64,000 nt of DNA from Actinocatenispora thailandica (GCF_016865425.1 NZ_AP023355.1:1610198-1674197), one strand, 5' to 3'; positions 1-8,677 are shown, counted from the stretch's first letter. Notes: generated from the sequence alone by a model not told the origin. Made by a program: numbers and translations.

Positions 1-2
1 CC

Positions 3-515
3 GCGGCGCTGGCGTTCGAGCGCGCGCTGTCCGAACGCGACCTGCATCCGCGCCACTTCGCGGTACTGCGCGGCCTGCGCGACGGCGGCGAGCACGCCCA
101 ACAGCAACTCGCCGCGGCCCTCGGTATCCCGCCGAGCCGCCTCGTCGCCCTGCTCGCGCTGTTGATCGAGCGGGGTCTGGTCCAGCGCCGCGAATCGCCG
201 GTCGACGCCCGGGTCAAACTGGTCCAGCTGACGCTGGACGGCCGATCCGAGCTGCGTTCGCTGACCAAGCTGGCGGGTGCCTCGGAGCGTCGCCTGACCG
301 CCGGGCTGTCCGACGCCGAGAAGGCCGAGCTGCGCCGGCTGCTGGGCATCGTGTACGACAACGCGGCGGTCGAGCCCGGGGGCGCCCGGCCCGAGTCTGG
401 TGATCCGACTCCCACCACCGCGGCCGAAGTTGGCAAAACGATTCCAAACGTAATAGTTTCAGTTGGAACGAACGACGCCCGCCGGAGCGGCCTCGAAGAC
501 AGGAGAAGTCAATGA
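3..515 (+). CDS. MarR-family transcriptional regulator, 5' end missing
   Basis: The frame is already open at the left edge, so the start lies outside the window and 170 codons are visible. Residues about 22-95 of the visible part read as a winged helix-turn-helix: AQQQLAAALGIPPSRLVALL is the recognition region and RRESPVDARVKLVQLT is the beta wing typical of MarR. MarR proteins are dimeric, ligand-responsive repressors, often of the gene next door. Its stop overlaps the ATG of the following SnoaL-like gene by four bases (ATGA), so the two are translationally coupled. The C-terminal 50 residues are low-complexity and probably disordered. The family is clear; ligand and target are unknown. Confidence 0.85.
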   Translation, partial: AALAFERALSERDLHPRHFAVLRGLRDGGEHAQQQLAAALGIPPSRLVALLALLIERGLVQRRESPVDARVKLVQLTLDGRSELRSLTKLAGASERRLTAGLSDAEKAELRRLLGIVYDNAAVEPGGARPESGDPTPTTAAEVGKTIPNVIVSVGTNDARRSGLEDRRSQ

Positions 516-919
516 CGCTCGAGCAGGACACGGTGCAGGACTACCTCGATCGAGTGCGGCAGGCCTGGGACGCCGGCGACGCAGCACGCTATGCGGCCGA
601 GTTCGCCGACGACGCCTCCTACGTGATCTTCCTGGGAGACGCGCTGCTCGGCCGCGCGGCCATCGAGCAGACCCACCACGAAGTGTTCACCCGCTGGCAG
701 CGCGGCACCCGAATGGTGGTCGAGCCGATCGACGTACGGATCCTGGACCCCGACACCGCCGTGGTCACCACGATCGGCGGCATCGGCACCACCGACCCGA
801 TCGACTTCGACAAGTTTCAGACCTACACCCTGCGGCGCAGCTCCGGACGCTGGCAATGCGTGGCATTCCACAACACCGAGATGAGCACCCGCGCCAAGCA
901 CACCTACGCCACCCGCTAA
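512..919 (+). CDS. SnoaL-like / SgcJ-EcaC family NTF2-fold protein
   Basis: A 135-residue protein with the NTF2-fold pattern: an N-terminal helix VQDYLDRVRQAWDAGDAARY, then AEFADDASYVIF, a middle RAAIEQTHHEVFTRW helix and a C-terminal beta sheet ending in GRWQCVAFHNTEM. This is the SnoaL-like/SgcJ-EcaC group, where members act as small isomerases, hydrolases or ligand binders. No catalytic residues allow a specific reaction to be named. AGGAGA sits six bases upstream of the ATG. It overlaps the stop of the MarR gene, so the regulator probably controls its own operon including this gene. The stop is followed within bases by the left end of an IS remnant. Confidence 0.8.
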   Translation: MTLEQDTVQDYLDRVRQAWDAGDAARYAAEFADDASYVIFLGDALLGRAAIEQTHHEVFTRWQRGTRMVVEPIDVRILDPDTAVVTTIGGIGTTDPIDFDKFQTYTLRRSSGRWQCVAFHNTEMSTRAKHTYATR

Positions 920-1530
920 AGGTTGTCCCGTAATCGTGGGCGGGTTCGGTCGTTGATCTTGGTGTGGAGCAGACGATCAGGTCCGATCAGCCTGCAGTGG
1001 ATCCCGGTGTTCACCGGTCTGTCCGAGCGACAGTTCGCCAAGTTCGTGGGCATCGTGGCTGGTCGCGGCGGTCAGCAGACCGGTGCCGGGCGCCGGTGGG
1101 GGGCTGCCGCTGGCCGACCGGGTGCTGTTGGTGGCCGTCGCCACTACCGCACCAACCTGGCCCTGCGCCAGATCGCCCCGCTGTTCGGAGTATCGAAGTC
1201 CGCGGCCGGGCGCATCGTCGATCACCTCGCCCCACACCTGGTGTTGGAGTCCCAGACCCGCCGGCATCGGCCAGCGGCGGTGCTGATCGTGGACGGCACG
1301 TTGCTGCCCACCCACAACCGGAGCATGTCGGCCCGGTCGAAGAACTAACGGTACTCCACCAACCTGCAGGTCGTCATCGACGCCAACACCCGGCTGACCG
1401 TCGCGGTGGGAGATCCGTTGCCCGGCAACCGCAACGACTGCACCGCCTGCACCGACTCCGGTGTCGACCACCAGTGTGCCGGCGCGGCGGTGATGGCCGA
1501 GGCGGCTACCAGGGCGACCCGGAGGTGAGT
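920..1530 (+). mobile_element. Decayed IS5-like insertion sequence (HTH_Tnp_4/DDE_Tnp_4-type transposase)
   Basis: Three frames have to be joined to read the transposase. LSERQFAKFV (from about 1018) is in one frame, LPLADRVLLVAV (from about 1110) in another. The first frame then resumes with YRTNLALRQIAPLFGVSKSA through VLIVDGTLLP to a TAA at 1346-1348 in the motif SKN-stop-RYSTNLQVV. The expected residue there is tyrosine, so a TAC to TAA change is likely. A last frame change gives GGYQGDPEV near 1500. These match the helix-turn-helix plus DDE domain of actinobacterial IS5-type transposases; VDGTLLP carries the first catalytic Asp. The sequence GGTTGTCCCGTAATCG at 921-936 looks like the left terminus; no matching right terminus was found. 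Non-functional. Confidence 0.75.
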
Positions 1531-1831
1531 CGTTGCGGCCCGCTGGCCGGGGCGGTTGTCGTGCACGGCGATGCGGTGACCGTCCAGCATGGACAGACAC
1601 AGGCACTCCGAGCCGCAGGGGTGCCCGAGTCTCGGAGGCACGGCGGGCAGTCACCGGTCTCGGGTGCCGCTCTGCAGCGCTGGTTGGTGGACTGGGCGGG
1701 ATTCGTCGGCACCGCTGAACGAGGATTCCGTACGCACCACCGATCTTGACCATGCGGAGTTGCGCGACCGGACGAGCCGACGGCCGCGTGGCTCGATTCC
1801 CGCGGTGGCGTCAGCCATGCCTGATCGCTGT
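1531..1831. other. No gene recognised downstream of the IS remnant
   Basis: About 300 bases between the last recognisable transposase sequence and the stop of the serine hydrolase gene. Open frames exist on both strands but none has a plausible start, ribosome site or recognisable motif. It may contain the scrambled 3' end of the insertion sequence. Confidence 0.5.
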
Positions 1832-2953
1832 TCAGTCGGTGCGGGCGCGGCAGAGGGCGCCGATGGTCAGCTCGGCCTGAGCGTTCTCCAGGTTCCAGCG
1901 ATGCTGCTGGTAGGCGTGGTTGCTGACCCAGAACACCATCCGGTCGTCCCGCAGCGATCGCGCGAACACCGCGAGCGACCAGGTGTCGCCGCCGTCATGC
2001 CAGGCGACCTCGCCGACGTCGGTGTCCGACAGCACCCAACCGTCGCCGTAGTGGTCGTCCGAGTCGGCCATCCGGACGTGCCGGCCGAACAGCTGCCGCT
2101 TCGCCCATCCCGACAGCACCGCGTCACCGGTCAACGCCCGCTGCCAGCGGAACATGTCCCGTGCGGTGGACAGCATCCCGCCGTTGCCCCGCAGATTCCA
2201 GTACGGTCCGTCGGCCGCCCAAGGATGATCGAACGGGCGGCCGTGCGACCGGCCCCGGTCGTCGTACTCCACCGCGACCTGGCCGCGCCGCCAGCGCGGC
2301 AGCACGTACCCGGTGTGCGTCATGCCGGCCGGCGCAAACAGGTACCGGGCCAGGTATCGCTCGTAGCTCGTGCCGGCGGCGTGCTCGACGATCACGGCGA
2401 GCAGGCCGTACCCGACGTTGGAGTAGCGGAACTCGCGCCCCGGCGCCGAGCGCAGCCGGGACGCCAGGGCGGTCCGTACCATCGCGTCGCGCGACAGCGG
2501 GTCGTAGTCGTCGCCGAGCGACTCGACCAGCCCGGCCGTGTGCGTCAGCAACTGACGCACCGTGATGCGGCGCTTGTCGGCCGGTACCGGGCCGAGGAAG
2601 CGGTCGATCCGGTCGCCGAGCCGTAGCCTGCCCTGCATGGCGAGCTTCAGGATCGCCGCCGCGGTGAACTGCTTGGTGATCGACATGATGTCGTAGCCGG
2701 TGTCGCAGCCGGCGCGGCGGTGGGCGTGCCGGTCCGCCCAGCCGACGCCCTGGCAGTACCGGATGCGGTCGTCGGCGGCCACCAGCACGGTGCCGCTCGC
2801 CCCGGCCGGAAACGTGCGTGTCACGAACGGGGCCACCGGTTCCGCACGCCATGGGCAGTGCGCGTCCGCCATCCCGTCGCCGCAACCGGTGAGCGTCACC
2901 GCCGCCACCATCAGCACCGCAGCCGGGCCCAGCCGGCGTACCCATCGCCTCAT
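1832..2953 (-). CDS. Serine hydrolase / class C beta-lactamase-like lipoprotein
   Basis: A 373-residue protein starting at the ATG at 2953 (MRRWVRRLGP). This start is preferred over longer upstream readings because it gives a clean lipoprotein signal: basic n-region, hydrophobic stretch and lipobox LTGC with Cys24. The mature part has the penicillin-binding/beta-lactamase class C motifs: SITK (Ser91, Lys94), YSN in FRYSNVGYG, and a C-terminal WHDGG in place of KTG. Such proteins include D-aminopeptidases, esterases and DD-peptidases on the outer face of the membrane, and most have no known substrate. The longer upstream frame would run through an 18-bp tandem repeat (PARLVG repeats), which looks non-coding. 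Divergent from the HTH gene at 3222. Confidence 0.85.
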   Translation of the reverse strand: MRRWVRRLGPAAVLMVAAVTLTGCGDGMADAHCPWRAEPVAPFVTRTFPAGASGTVLVAADDRIRYCQGVGWADRHAHRRAGCDTGYDIMSITKQFTAAAILKLAMQGRLRLGDRIDRFLGPVPADKRRITVRQLLTHTAGLVESLGDDYDPLSRDAMVRTALASRLRSAPGREFRYSNVGYGLLAVIVEHAAGTSYERYLARYLFAPAGMTHTGYVLPRWRRGQVAVEYDDRGRSHGRPFDHPWAADGPYWNLRGNGGMLSTARDMFRWQRALTGDAVLSGWAKRQLFGRHVRMADSDDHYGDGWVLSDTDVGEVAWHDGGDTWSLAVFARSLRDDRMVFWVSNHAYQQHRWNLENAQAELTIGALCRARTD

Positions 2954-3063
2954 CGGTCCCACGCTGCCGGCGGTCGGGGCGGCGAACAAGACGTCGGCCT
3001 GTTCGAGACTGTGCGAGACACTGGCGGTACGACCGCCGAACGACCGAGCAGAACCGGCGCGCC

Positions 3064-3180
3064 GAGCATGACCAGGCCGCCGAGCAGGACCAACGAGCCG
3101 AGCAGGACCAACGAGCCGAGCAGGACCAACGAGCCGTGCAGGACCAACGAGCCGTGCAGGACCAACGAGCCGAGCAGGAG
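3064..3180. repeat. 18-bp tandem repeat array in a divergent promoter region
   Basis: Five tandem 18-bp units, GAGCAGGACCAACGAGCC (first base A to T in the last two, GTGCAGG), occupy 3082-3171. A degenerate unit precedes them from 3064 and a partial one follows at 3172. The array lies between the divergent genes at 2953 (-) and 3222 (+). 18 bp is a multiple of three, so all frames stay open through it and create artificial long frames on both strands. Confidence 0.9.
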
Positions 3181-3221
3181 CCGCAGAGCCGGCGAAGCCC
3201 GGCGAGCCGAGGAGGGTACAC

Positions 3222-3809
3222 ATGCCGGAGACCGCACCGCCCGAGCCGACGGCACCGGCGGACCGGGCCGCCTTCATGGTCGAACTGCGGCGGCTCAAGG
3301 CCTGGTCCGGGCGCAGCTACCGGCAGTTGGAACGCCGCGCTCGCGCCGCCGGAGACACGTTGCCGTACTCGACCGCGGCGAGCATGCTCGGCCGCGACCG
3401 GCTGCCGCGCGAGGAGCTGCTCGTCGCGTTCGTCCGCGCCTGCGGCATCGACGACGTACGCCCGTGGGCAGCCGCCCGCGCCGCCCTAGACCAGGGTGCC
3501 CCACCCCGGACCGACCCCGACCGTGCACCCGTGTCGATGCAGCCCGCCGATCTCGGACCGGCGCCGGGGAGTGTCCGGACAATCGCCGACCACACCTCGA
3601 TCGGAGCGGAGAGGGGGCGCGGTTACTCGATCGGTGCGGCGCAGCCGGGCACGCCGCCGTCACCGGGGTCGCGGTGGGTTCGGCCACCACAGCAACTGGT
3701 CGCGGCGGCGGTCCTGCTGGTGGCGCTCGCGGTCGCGCTGGCCGTCGGCGTCACGTACACCGTCGGCGGGCACACCGCGAACGTCACCCACACCGTCCTC
3801 GACCGCTGA
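3222..3809 (+). CDS. XRE-like helix-turn-helix protein with one C-terminal membrane segment
   Basis: A 195-residue protein. GAGGAGGG at 3210-3217 fixes the ATG. Residues 12-80 (FMVELRRLKAWSGRSYRQLE to FVRACGIDD) form a divergent helix-turn-helix found at the N-terminus of many actinomycete signalling proteins. A proline-rich linker of about 55 residues follows, then one membrane helix, QLVAAAVLLVALAVALAVGV, near residues 157-177, and a short outside tail of under 20 residues. Membrane-anchored HTH proteins of this type usually carry an extracellular SH3-like or sensing domain; here the tail stops early. The sequence after the stop does not continue that domain in an obvious way, so it is unclear if the gene is truncated. 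Function unknown. Confidence 0.7.
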   Translation: MPETAPPEPTAPADRAAFMVELRRLKAWSGRSYRQLERRARAAGDTLPYSTAASMLGRDRLPREELLVAFVRACGIDDVRPWAAARAALDQGAPPRTDPDRAPVSMQPADLGPAPGSVRTIADHTSIGAERGRGYSIGAAQPGTPPSPGSRWVRPPQQLVAAAVLLVALAVALAVGVTYTVGGHTANVTHTVLDR

Positions 3810-4006
3810 CGCGGCAGACAGCGTCTCCTCCGGGCTGGCCTGCACCACGAACGGGGCGACGCACCGGCCGGCGGCGTCTTTCTTGATCGTCACCCTCGAC
3901 GGGGCCGACGGCAGCGTCTCCGGCTAGCGCAGCGCCGTCTCGCCGATCTTCGGCAGCCGGCGTCGAGGATCGGCGTCGCCCTGCGGGAGCCACGACCGAG
4001 GTTCGG

Positions 4007-4588
4007 CTATCGGGGGCGAAGGCCGGTGAGGGTGTGGTCGAGGATCTGTGGGATGTCGCCGACGTCGAGCTCGTCGGTGCCGAACAGGAGCCGGAAGTAC
4101 ACGACCGAGTAGATCATCTCGGTCATGGCGCGGGTGGGTATGTCGGAGCGCAGCTGGCCGGTGGAGATGGCGGCGGTCAGCCGTTTCTCGCACAGTCGGG
4201 TGCGGGGTTCGATGATGTTCTCGCGCAGCGCGGCGCCGATCGACGGGTCGCTCTGCGCGTCCGCGACGATGCCACGAAACACTGCCCCGATCGGGCCCTT
4301 GAGCAGGCGGACGACCTCGTTGAGCTGCTGGACGAGGTCGGCCGCGACGTCGCCGGTGTCGGGGAAGTCGATCGCTTCGCCGACGAAGTCGTTGATCGCC
4401 TCCAGGGCCAGCGCCGCCTTCGACGGCCACCACCGGTAGATCGTCTGCTTGCTGACCCCGGCCCGGGCGGCGATGGCTTCGATCGTGACCTGCGCGTACC
4501 CGCGGTCGCCGACCAGCTCGATGGTCGCGTCCAGGGTCGCGCGCCGGGAGCGTTCGTTGCGGCGTTCGGGATTGGGTGCGGGAGTCAT
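4007..4588 (-). CDS. TetR-family transcriptional regulator
   Basis: A 193-residue protein with the TetR DNA-binding domain at residues about 15-60: TIEAIAARAGVSKQTIYRWW followed by PSKAAL. The C-terminal ligand domain resembles TetR_C subfamilies that bind hydrophobic small molecules, ending LDHTLTGLRPR. It is divergent from the alpha/beta hydrolase at 4732. The 143-bp gap carries two near-identical palindromes spaced 56 bp centre to centre. The likely role is repression of itself and of the hydrolase, with relief by the hydrolase substrate or a related compound. The effector is not identifiable. Confidence 0.9.
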   Translation of the reverse strand: MTPAPNPERRNERSRRATLDATIELVGDRGYAQVTIEAIAARAGVSKQTIYRWWPSKAALALEAINDFVGEAIDFPDTGDVAADLVQQLNEVVRLLKGPIGAVFRGIVADAQSDPSIGAALRENIIEPRTRLCEKRLTAAISTGQLRSDIPTRAMTEMIYSVVYFRLLFGTDELDVGDIPQILDHTLTGLRPR

Positions 4589-4605
4589 GCCGACAGTCTA
4601 GCGGA

Positions 4606-4675
4606 ACGAGACGTCTCGTGTTGACGTGCAGGAAGGGTTGACTTACGCTGTTCGACAGCAAACGAGACGTCCCGT
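4606..4675 (+). promoter_or_regulatory. Twin TetR operators flanking a sigma-70-type promoter
   Basis: Operator 1 at 4606-4619 is the perfect palindrome ACGAGACGTCTCGT. Operator 2 at 4662-4675 is ACGAGACGTCCCGT, with one mismatch. Between them lie a -35 TTGACG (4621-4626), a 17-bp spacer and a -10 TACGCT (4644-4649) reading towards the hydrolase. Operator 1 abuts the -35 and operator 2 sits just past the expected transcription start, an arrangement suited to tight repression by the TetR protein encoded on the other side. Confidence 0.8.
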
Positions 4676-4731
4676 TCCGTTGAGCCGGGCGCCTCCTGTC
4701 CTGGTTGCGACGACCGAGAACGGAAACGCCG

Positions 4732-5574
4732 ATGAACCTTGTCCAGGCACCGATCGAGACCGGGACGCTGGAGGTCCCTGGCGCCAGCCTGTGCTACGAG
4801 GTACGGGGGACCGGGCCGCTGCTGCTGCTGATCATTCCCGGCGGGCCCACGGACCTGGGAGCGCCGTCCGGGGTGGCGGCGTGCCTCGCCGACCGTTACG
4901 CAGTCGTCACGTACCACCGGCGCGGCCCGTCTCGCGGCCTGCTCGCCGGGCCACCCGTCGACACCGAGGTGGCGTCGCTGAGCGACGACGCCCACCGGCT
5001 GCTGGCTGCGCTGGGAAGTGAGCCGTGCTACGTGGTGGGCAACAGCGGCGGCGCGCTCGCCGGTCTGCACCTGACGGCCCACCACCCCGAGCAGGTGCGC
5101 GAACTGCTCGTGCACGAACCCCCGCTGCCGGGACTGCTGCCCGACCGCGACCGCTGGCGCGCGGCGTTCCAGGACGTCCACGACACGCCGTGGATCGACG
5201 CAGCTGGCACGTTCCTCGCCGCCGACGCGACCGCCGCGGGTGGTCACGCCGAGCCTCCCCTGATGCCCCACCGGCCCGCCCTGGCCCGCGATGGCGGGTC
5301 CCGCACCCAAGGCAACCTGGACTACTTCCTGGCCCACCTGTTGCTGCCGGTACTGCGCTTCGCCGCGGACGTCGCCGCCCTACGTTCCGGCCGGGTCCGG
5401 ATCACCGTCGGGGTCGGGGCCGCATCCGGAGAAGGCGTGCCGGCACGATCCGCCCGGATACTGGCCGAGCTGCTCGGCGTTCGGCCGATCGAGTTCCCCG
5501 GCGACCACCAGGGACTCGCATCCGAGCCGGCCGCCAGCGCCGAGATCATCCGCGCCGTCCTGGGCCGCACTTGA
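4732..5574 (+). CDS. Alpha/beta hydrolase
   Basis: A 280-residue alpha/beta-hydrolase fold protein. The nucleophile elbow is GNSGG (Ser105), the oxyanion region is the IIPGGPTDLG loop near residues 34-43, and the catalytic His is probably in PGDHQGL near the C-terminus. The ATG at 4732 is chosen because it begins the conserved N-terminal strand; an in-frame TTG at 4705 is possible. The family includes esterases, epoxide hydrolases and lactonases, and the substrate cannot be inferred. Its divergent TetR neighbour and operator pair suggest inducible expression. Confidence 0.85.
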   Translation: MNLVQAPIETGTLEVPGASLCYEVRGTGPLLLLIIPGGPTDLGAPSGVAACLADRYAVVTYHRRGPSRGLLAGPPVDTEVASLSDDAHRLLAALGSEPCYVVGNSGGALAGLHLTAHHPEQVRELLVHEPPLPGLLPDRDRWRAAFQDVHDTPWIDAAGTFLAADATAAGGHAEPPLMPHRPALARDGGSRTQGNLDYFLAHLLLPVLRFAADVAALRSGRVRITVGVGAASGEGVPARSARILAELLGVRPIEFPGDHQGLASEPAASAEIIRAVLGRT

Positions 5575-5603
5575 CCCGAAGGTGGGCGCACCGAACGCTC
5601 ACC

Positions 5604-5619
5604 GCCGCCCACGGGCGGC
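5604..5619. terminator. Short GC hairpin after the hydrolase gene
   Basis: GCCGCCC (5604-5610), two-base loop, GGGCGGC (5613-5619), 30 bases past the stop at 5574. There is no T-tract, as is usual for actinomycete terminators. Weak call. Confidence 0.4.
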
Positions 5620-5987
5620 TCGATCGTCCATGGGTGCGACACAGAGCGTCCAGTCCGATTCGGTACCAGGCGCCGTTGATGAACACGTGCAGGTTCGCGC
5701 CACGGCACTGGAAGCCGCGACCGACGATGTCGATGCCGCCCGGTCGCACGATGCGGCGCGGTGATCCCGCCGCCACGCTGGTGTCGTCCTCGCGGTCGAT
5801 TCCGCGCTTCTTCACCGATGGACCGCACATTCGTTGCCGCCGGGTCGCAGCACGGCCACCAGAGCTGGTGCGCAGGCCGGCCCGCCGGAAGACGTCGTGC
5901 ACCCATGGGTCACGCCGATTCCGACCGACCGCTGCACCCCAGGTTGCCGAAGCGGGTCGGCAGGACCGGCCGAACCGCCCGGGTCGG
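5620..5987. other. No confident gene; possible remnant on the minus strand
   Basis: A minus-strand open frame covers 5546-5902 and contains GRGFQCRGANLHVFINGAWY, which looks protein-like. It runs antisense over the 3' end of the hydrolase gene, lacks a clear ribosome site and resembles no family I recognise. The stretch may be a decayed gene end. Confidence 0.35.
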
Positions 5988-7532
5988 TCAGTCCGTGGAA
6001 TCGGTGTGCCAGGAGGGGAGCGGGCCGTAGGGGCGCGGTCCGTACGTTTCGCGCAGCCGGCGCCGGCCGGCTCGGTTCATCTCGATGGTGTGTCGGTCAT
6101 CGGCCGACCCCAGGATGAGGCCGACCGATCCGAGTGGGTAGATGCGGCTGAGCCACAACACCCGCGCCACGGCGTCGATGAGTTCCTGGCGTGGCGGCTG
6201 GTCCGGGGAGTCGAGTTCGAGCCGTACCGTGAGTACGCTGCTGTCGGGCTTCTCCCGCCAGTTCGATCCCCCGTAGCTGATGCTCGCGCCGGACACGCCG
6301 GGAAGCGCGCGCAGTTCGTCCTGCACGCGGCGCCGGAGCCACTCGGCGCGCCGATCGATGGTCGTGCCGGCGCGGCGTCCGACGAGCAGCGCCAGCGCCC
6401 AGATGTAGATCAGGAGAGCGAAGCCACCCCCGACGACCCACCCGACGATGGCGATCGGGAACCGTACCGTCAGCCCGGCGAGGGCGATCAGCGCTGCGCC
6501 GACGGCAAGTTTCCAGGCCGGTTTGGGAAACGGTCGTCTCCACCAGCGGTCTGATTGCTGCAGCAGGGCCGAGTTTCCGACCGTGTGGTCGAACACGACG
6601 TCCAGCGGCCCGCGGCGACGGCGCTTCGGCGGGTCGGCCAGATCGGCCAGCAGGTCGCGTAGCGCCGAGGTGGTGATCGCCGCGGCCGCGGCGGCGAGGC
6701 GATCCTCGTACTCGGGCAGGGTGAGCCGGCCGCGGTCGAGCGCGGTGCCCAGCGCCCGGATCGTGGCCGCGCGGTCGGAGTCGGCGGGTCGCCGGTCGGC
6801 ACCGGTCAGGTCCCGCAGCAACGCGGTGAGTTGGGGGCCGCTGACGGCGTGACGTAGCTTCGCCGCGCGCTCGGCCTGTTCGTGGGCGTCGAGCTGACCC
6901 GCCTGGTACGCGGCATCGAGGTCGCGGGCGGCCTCGTCGCGGCGGCGGTCCCCGACCCGGTCGTCGAGCGAGGCGACCAGCCGGGCGAGGTCGGATCGGC
7001 GCCGGGCCTGGCCGATCTCGGCGTCCAGGACGGGTACCTCGACCGGGTCGAGCCGGTGGTCGCGCACCGCCTCGTGCAGGGCCGTACGGGCCGCGTCGCG
7101 GTCCGCGGTGTCGGCCAGCAGATCGTCGGGCGCGTCCGGCCAGCCGGGCAGGCCGTCGAGGAGCCGCTTGAGCTGGGAGTACCTGACGACCGCGGGCAGT
7201 GTGGCGACGCGCTGCTCGTACTCGGCGCTCGACAGTCGCTCGTGCGCGGCGGCCTCGGCGAGTATCCGAACGGCCAGTTCGCGGTCGTCGGAGCGGATAC
7301 GGGCGCGGTTGTCCCAGTCGCGCTCGCCCCGCCGGGTGGGCAGGTCGCTCGTCAGCGCCGCGAGCCGGGCCCGGGTGCCCGCGTCGTCCACGGCGCGCAG
7401 CCGTCGGTCGTACTCGGCCGCATCGAGCCGGCCCTCGGCCTCAGCGGTGTGCAGCAGGCGCCGTACCGCGCGCCGGTCATCGGCGGTGGCGCGCAGCTCG
7501 CCGTACCCCCCGTCCGACCACCCCAACATCAT
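5988..7532 (-). CDS. Multi-DUF1707 membrane protein
   Basis: A 514-residue protein with several DUF1707 (SHOCT-like) helical modules in tandem over residues about 10-310, each with a pattern such as DDRRAVRRLLHTAEAEGRLD or DRAATIRALGTALDRGRLTL followed by YEDRL. About residues 350-410 contain two membrane helices (LAVGAALIALAGLTVRF and VVGGGFALLIYIWALALLV), and a cytoplasmic alpha/beta tail of about 100 residues follows. DUF1707 proteins are actinomycete-specific, and some influence cell envelope or antibiotic tolerance, but no biochemical role is established. The ATG at 7532 begins the first DUF1707 unit; a second ATG follows immediately. Having four or so copies in one protein is more than the usual single copy. 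Confidence 0.8.
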   Translation of the reverse strand: MMLGWSDGGYGELRATADDRRAVRRLLHTAEAEGRLDAAEYDRRLRAVDDAGTRARLAALTSDLPTRRGERDWDNRARIRSDDRELAVRILAEAAAHERLSSAEYEQRVATLPAVVRYSQLKRLLDGLPGWPDAPDDLLADTADRDAARTALHEAVRDHRLDPVEVPVLDAEIGQARRRSDLARLVASLDDRVGDRRRDEAARDLDAAYQAGQLDAHEQAERAAKLRHAVSGPQLTALLRDLTGADRRPADSDRAATIRALGTALDRGRLTLPEYEDRLAAAAAAITTSALRDLLADLADPPKRRRRGPLDVVFDHTVGNSALLQQSDRWWRRPFPKPAWKLAVGAALIALAGLTVRFPIAIVGWVVGGGFALLIYIWALALLVGRRAGTTIDRRAEWLRRRVQDELRALPGVSGASISYGGSNWREKPDSSVLTVRLELDSPDQPPRQELIDAVARVLWLSRIYPLGSVGLILGSADDRHTIEMNRAGRRRLRETYGPRPYGPLPSWHTDSTD

Positions 7533-7753
7533 GGCGCGAGCATAGGAGCTCGCGACAAAATCGATCCCGAGCGCCGTGGCTGGCATCGATCTTGGCCGCC
7601 AGAGCAGGATCGATGCGCGGCGGCGGTTCCGGGTGTCGTGGACCGGTGAGCCGGTGACGCTCGACGAGCAGGCCGCCGTGGCCCGCGCCGGTCGCCCGAA
7701 GGGCACGTGCGGCCGACCAACGGATCGCGGTCGTCACCGCCGGTCGATCGGGC

Positions 7754-8593
7754 TCAGCCGGCGCCGCGGCGGGCCGCCGGGTCGGCCGGGGGCGCGGGAT
7801 CGGCGCTGTCGGTGTGCCATCGGCGCAGCATCTCGGCCGTCGCCTCGTCGGCCGGCAGGAACGCCTCCAGCCGCAGCTCCGAGAGCGTCACGTCCACCGC
7901 GGTCGCGAACGAGGTCAGCGTGGTGATCAGCCGCAGCTCGCCGGCCGCGACCCGCAGCCGCAACGGCACCGCGAAGCCCAGGTACTCCGGCCCCGGCGAC
8001 ACGTCGGGCAGGTACCCGTCCAGCTCCGCGACGAACGCGGCCAGCGCCGGGTCCGGGCTGCGGCGCGACAGGTCGCGCAGCCCGCCGGTGATGTGCCGGC
8101 CCCAGTCCGCGAGGTTCGCCACCCGCGGGCCCATGCCGCGCGGATGCAGCGCGAGCCGCAACACGTTCACCGGCGGTACCAGCAGCGACTCGTCGGCGCC
8201 CTCGGTGAGTACGCCGAACGCGGCGTTCGCCGCGACCAGCTCACCGTAGGGCCGGACCACCACCGCCGGGTACGGCAGGTGGCCGTGCAGGATCGTGTCG
8301 AGCGCGTGCCGGACCGGCCCGAGTGCGGGAGCACCGAGGCCGGATTCGGGGTACACCGGGGCGAAGCCGGCGACGTGCAGCAGGGCATTGCGTTCCCGCA
8401 GCGACAGCCGCAGCGACTCGGCGAGCCGGACCACCATCGCCGGGCCCGGCCGGGATCTGCCCTGTTCCAGGAAGCTCAGGTGGCGCTGGGTGGTACCGGC
8501 GGCGGTCGCCAGCTCCAGCTGGCTGAGCCGGCGCCGGTGGCGCCACAGCCGAAGCTCCGCCGCGAACCGCCCGCCCGACAGCGTGCTCGTCAT
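7754..8593 (-). CDS. XRE-family regulator with MmyB-like ligand-binding domain
   Basis: A 279-residue protein. Residues about 8-70 form the XRE helix-turn-helix, with LSQLELATAAGTTQRHLSFL as its core. Residues about 90-260 match the MmyB-like transcription regulator ligand-binding (PAS-like) domain: YPAVVVRPYGELVAANAAF, then LRLALHPRGMGPRVANLADW and a terminal LRLEAFLPADEATAEMLRRW. Start ATG at 8593 follows the conserved family start. It is divergent from the SnoaL-like gene at 8678 with only 84 bp between them. Regulators of this family often sit next to a divergent NTF2-fold or short-chain dehydrogenase gene, which they probably control. Confidence 0.9.
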   Translation of the reverse strand: MTSTLSGGRFAAELRLWRHRRRLSQLELATAAGTTQRHLSFLEQGRSRPGPAMVVRLAESLRLSLRERNALLHVAGFAPVYPESGLGAPALGPVRHALDTILHGHLPYPAVVVRPYGELVAANAAFGVLTEGADESLLVPPVNVLRLALHPRGMGPRVANLADWGRHITGGLRDLSRRSPDPALAAFVAELDGYLPDVSPGPEYLGFAVPLRLRVAAGELRLITTLTSFATAVDVTLSELRLEAFLPADEATAEMLRRWHTDSADPAPPADPAARRGAG

Positions 8594-8677
8594 GGCTTCT
8601 TCATACCCGACGGTGGTGTGCACGCCATTCCTTCCGGGGAATCGCATCGCCGCCGGACCGGCCGCAGACTTCAGCGC

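Noticed and set aside
3082-3171. CRISPR-like array
   Set aside because: Units are 18 bp and directly abutting, with no spacers and no cas genes.
2953-3298. N-terminal extension of the serine hydrolase through PARLVG repeats
   Set aside because: The repeat is DNA slippage in the promoter; the start at 2953 gives a complete lipoprotein signal.
5546-5902. 118-codon minus-strand frame with protein-like segment
   Set aside because: It overlaps the hydrolase in antisense and has no family match or ribosome site; left as a note only.
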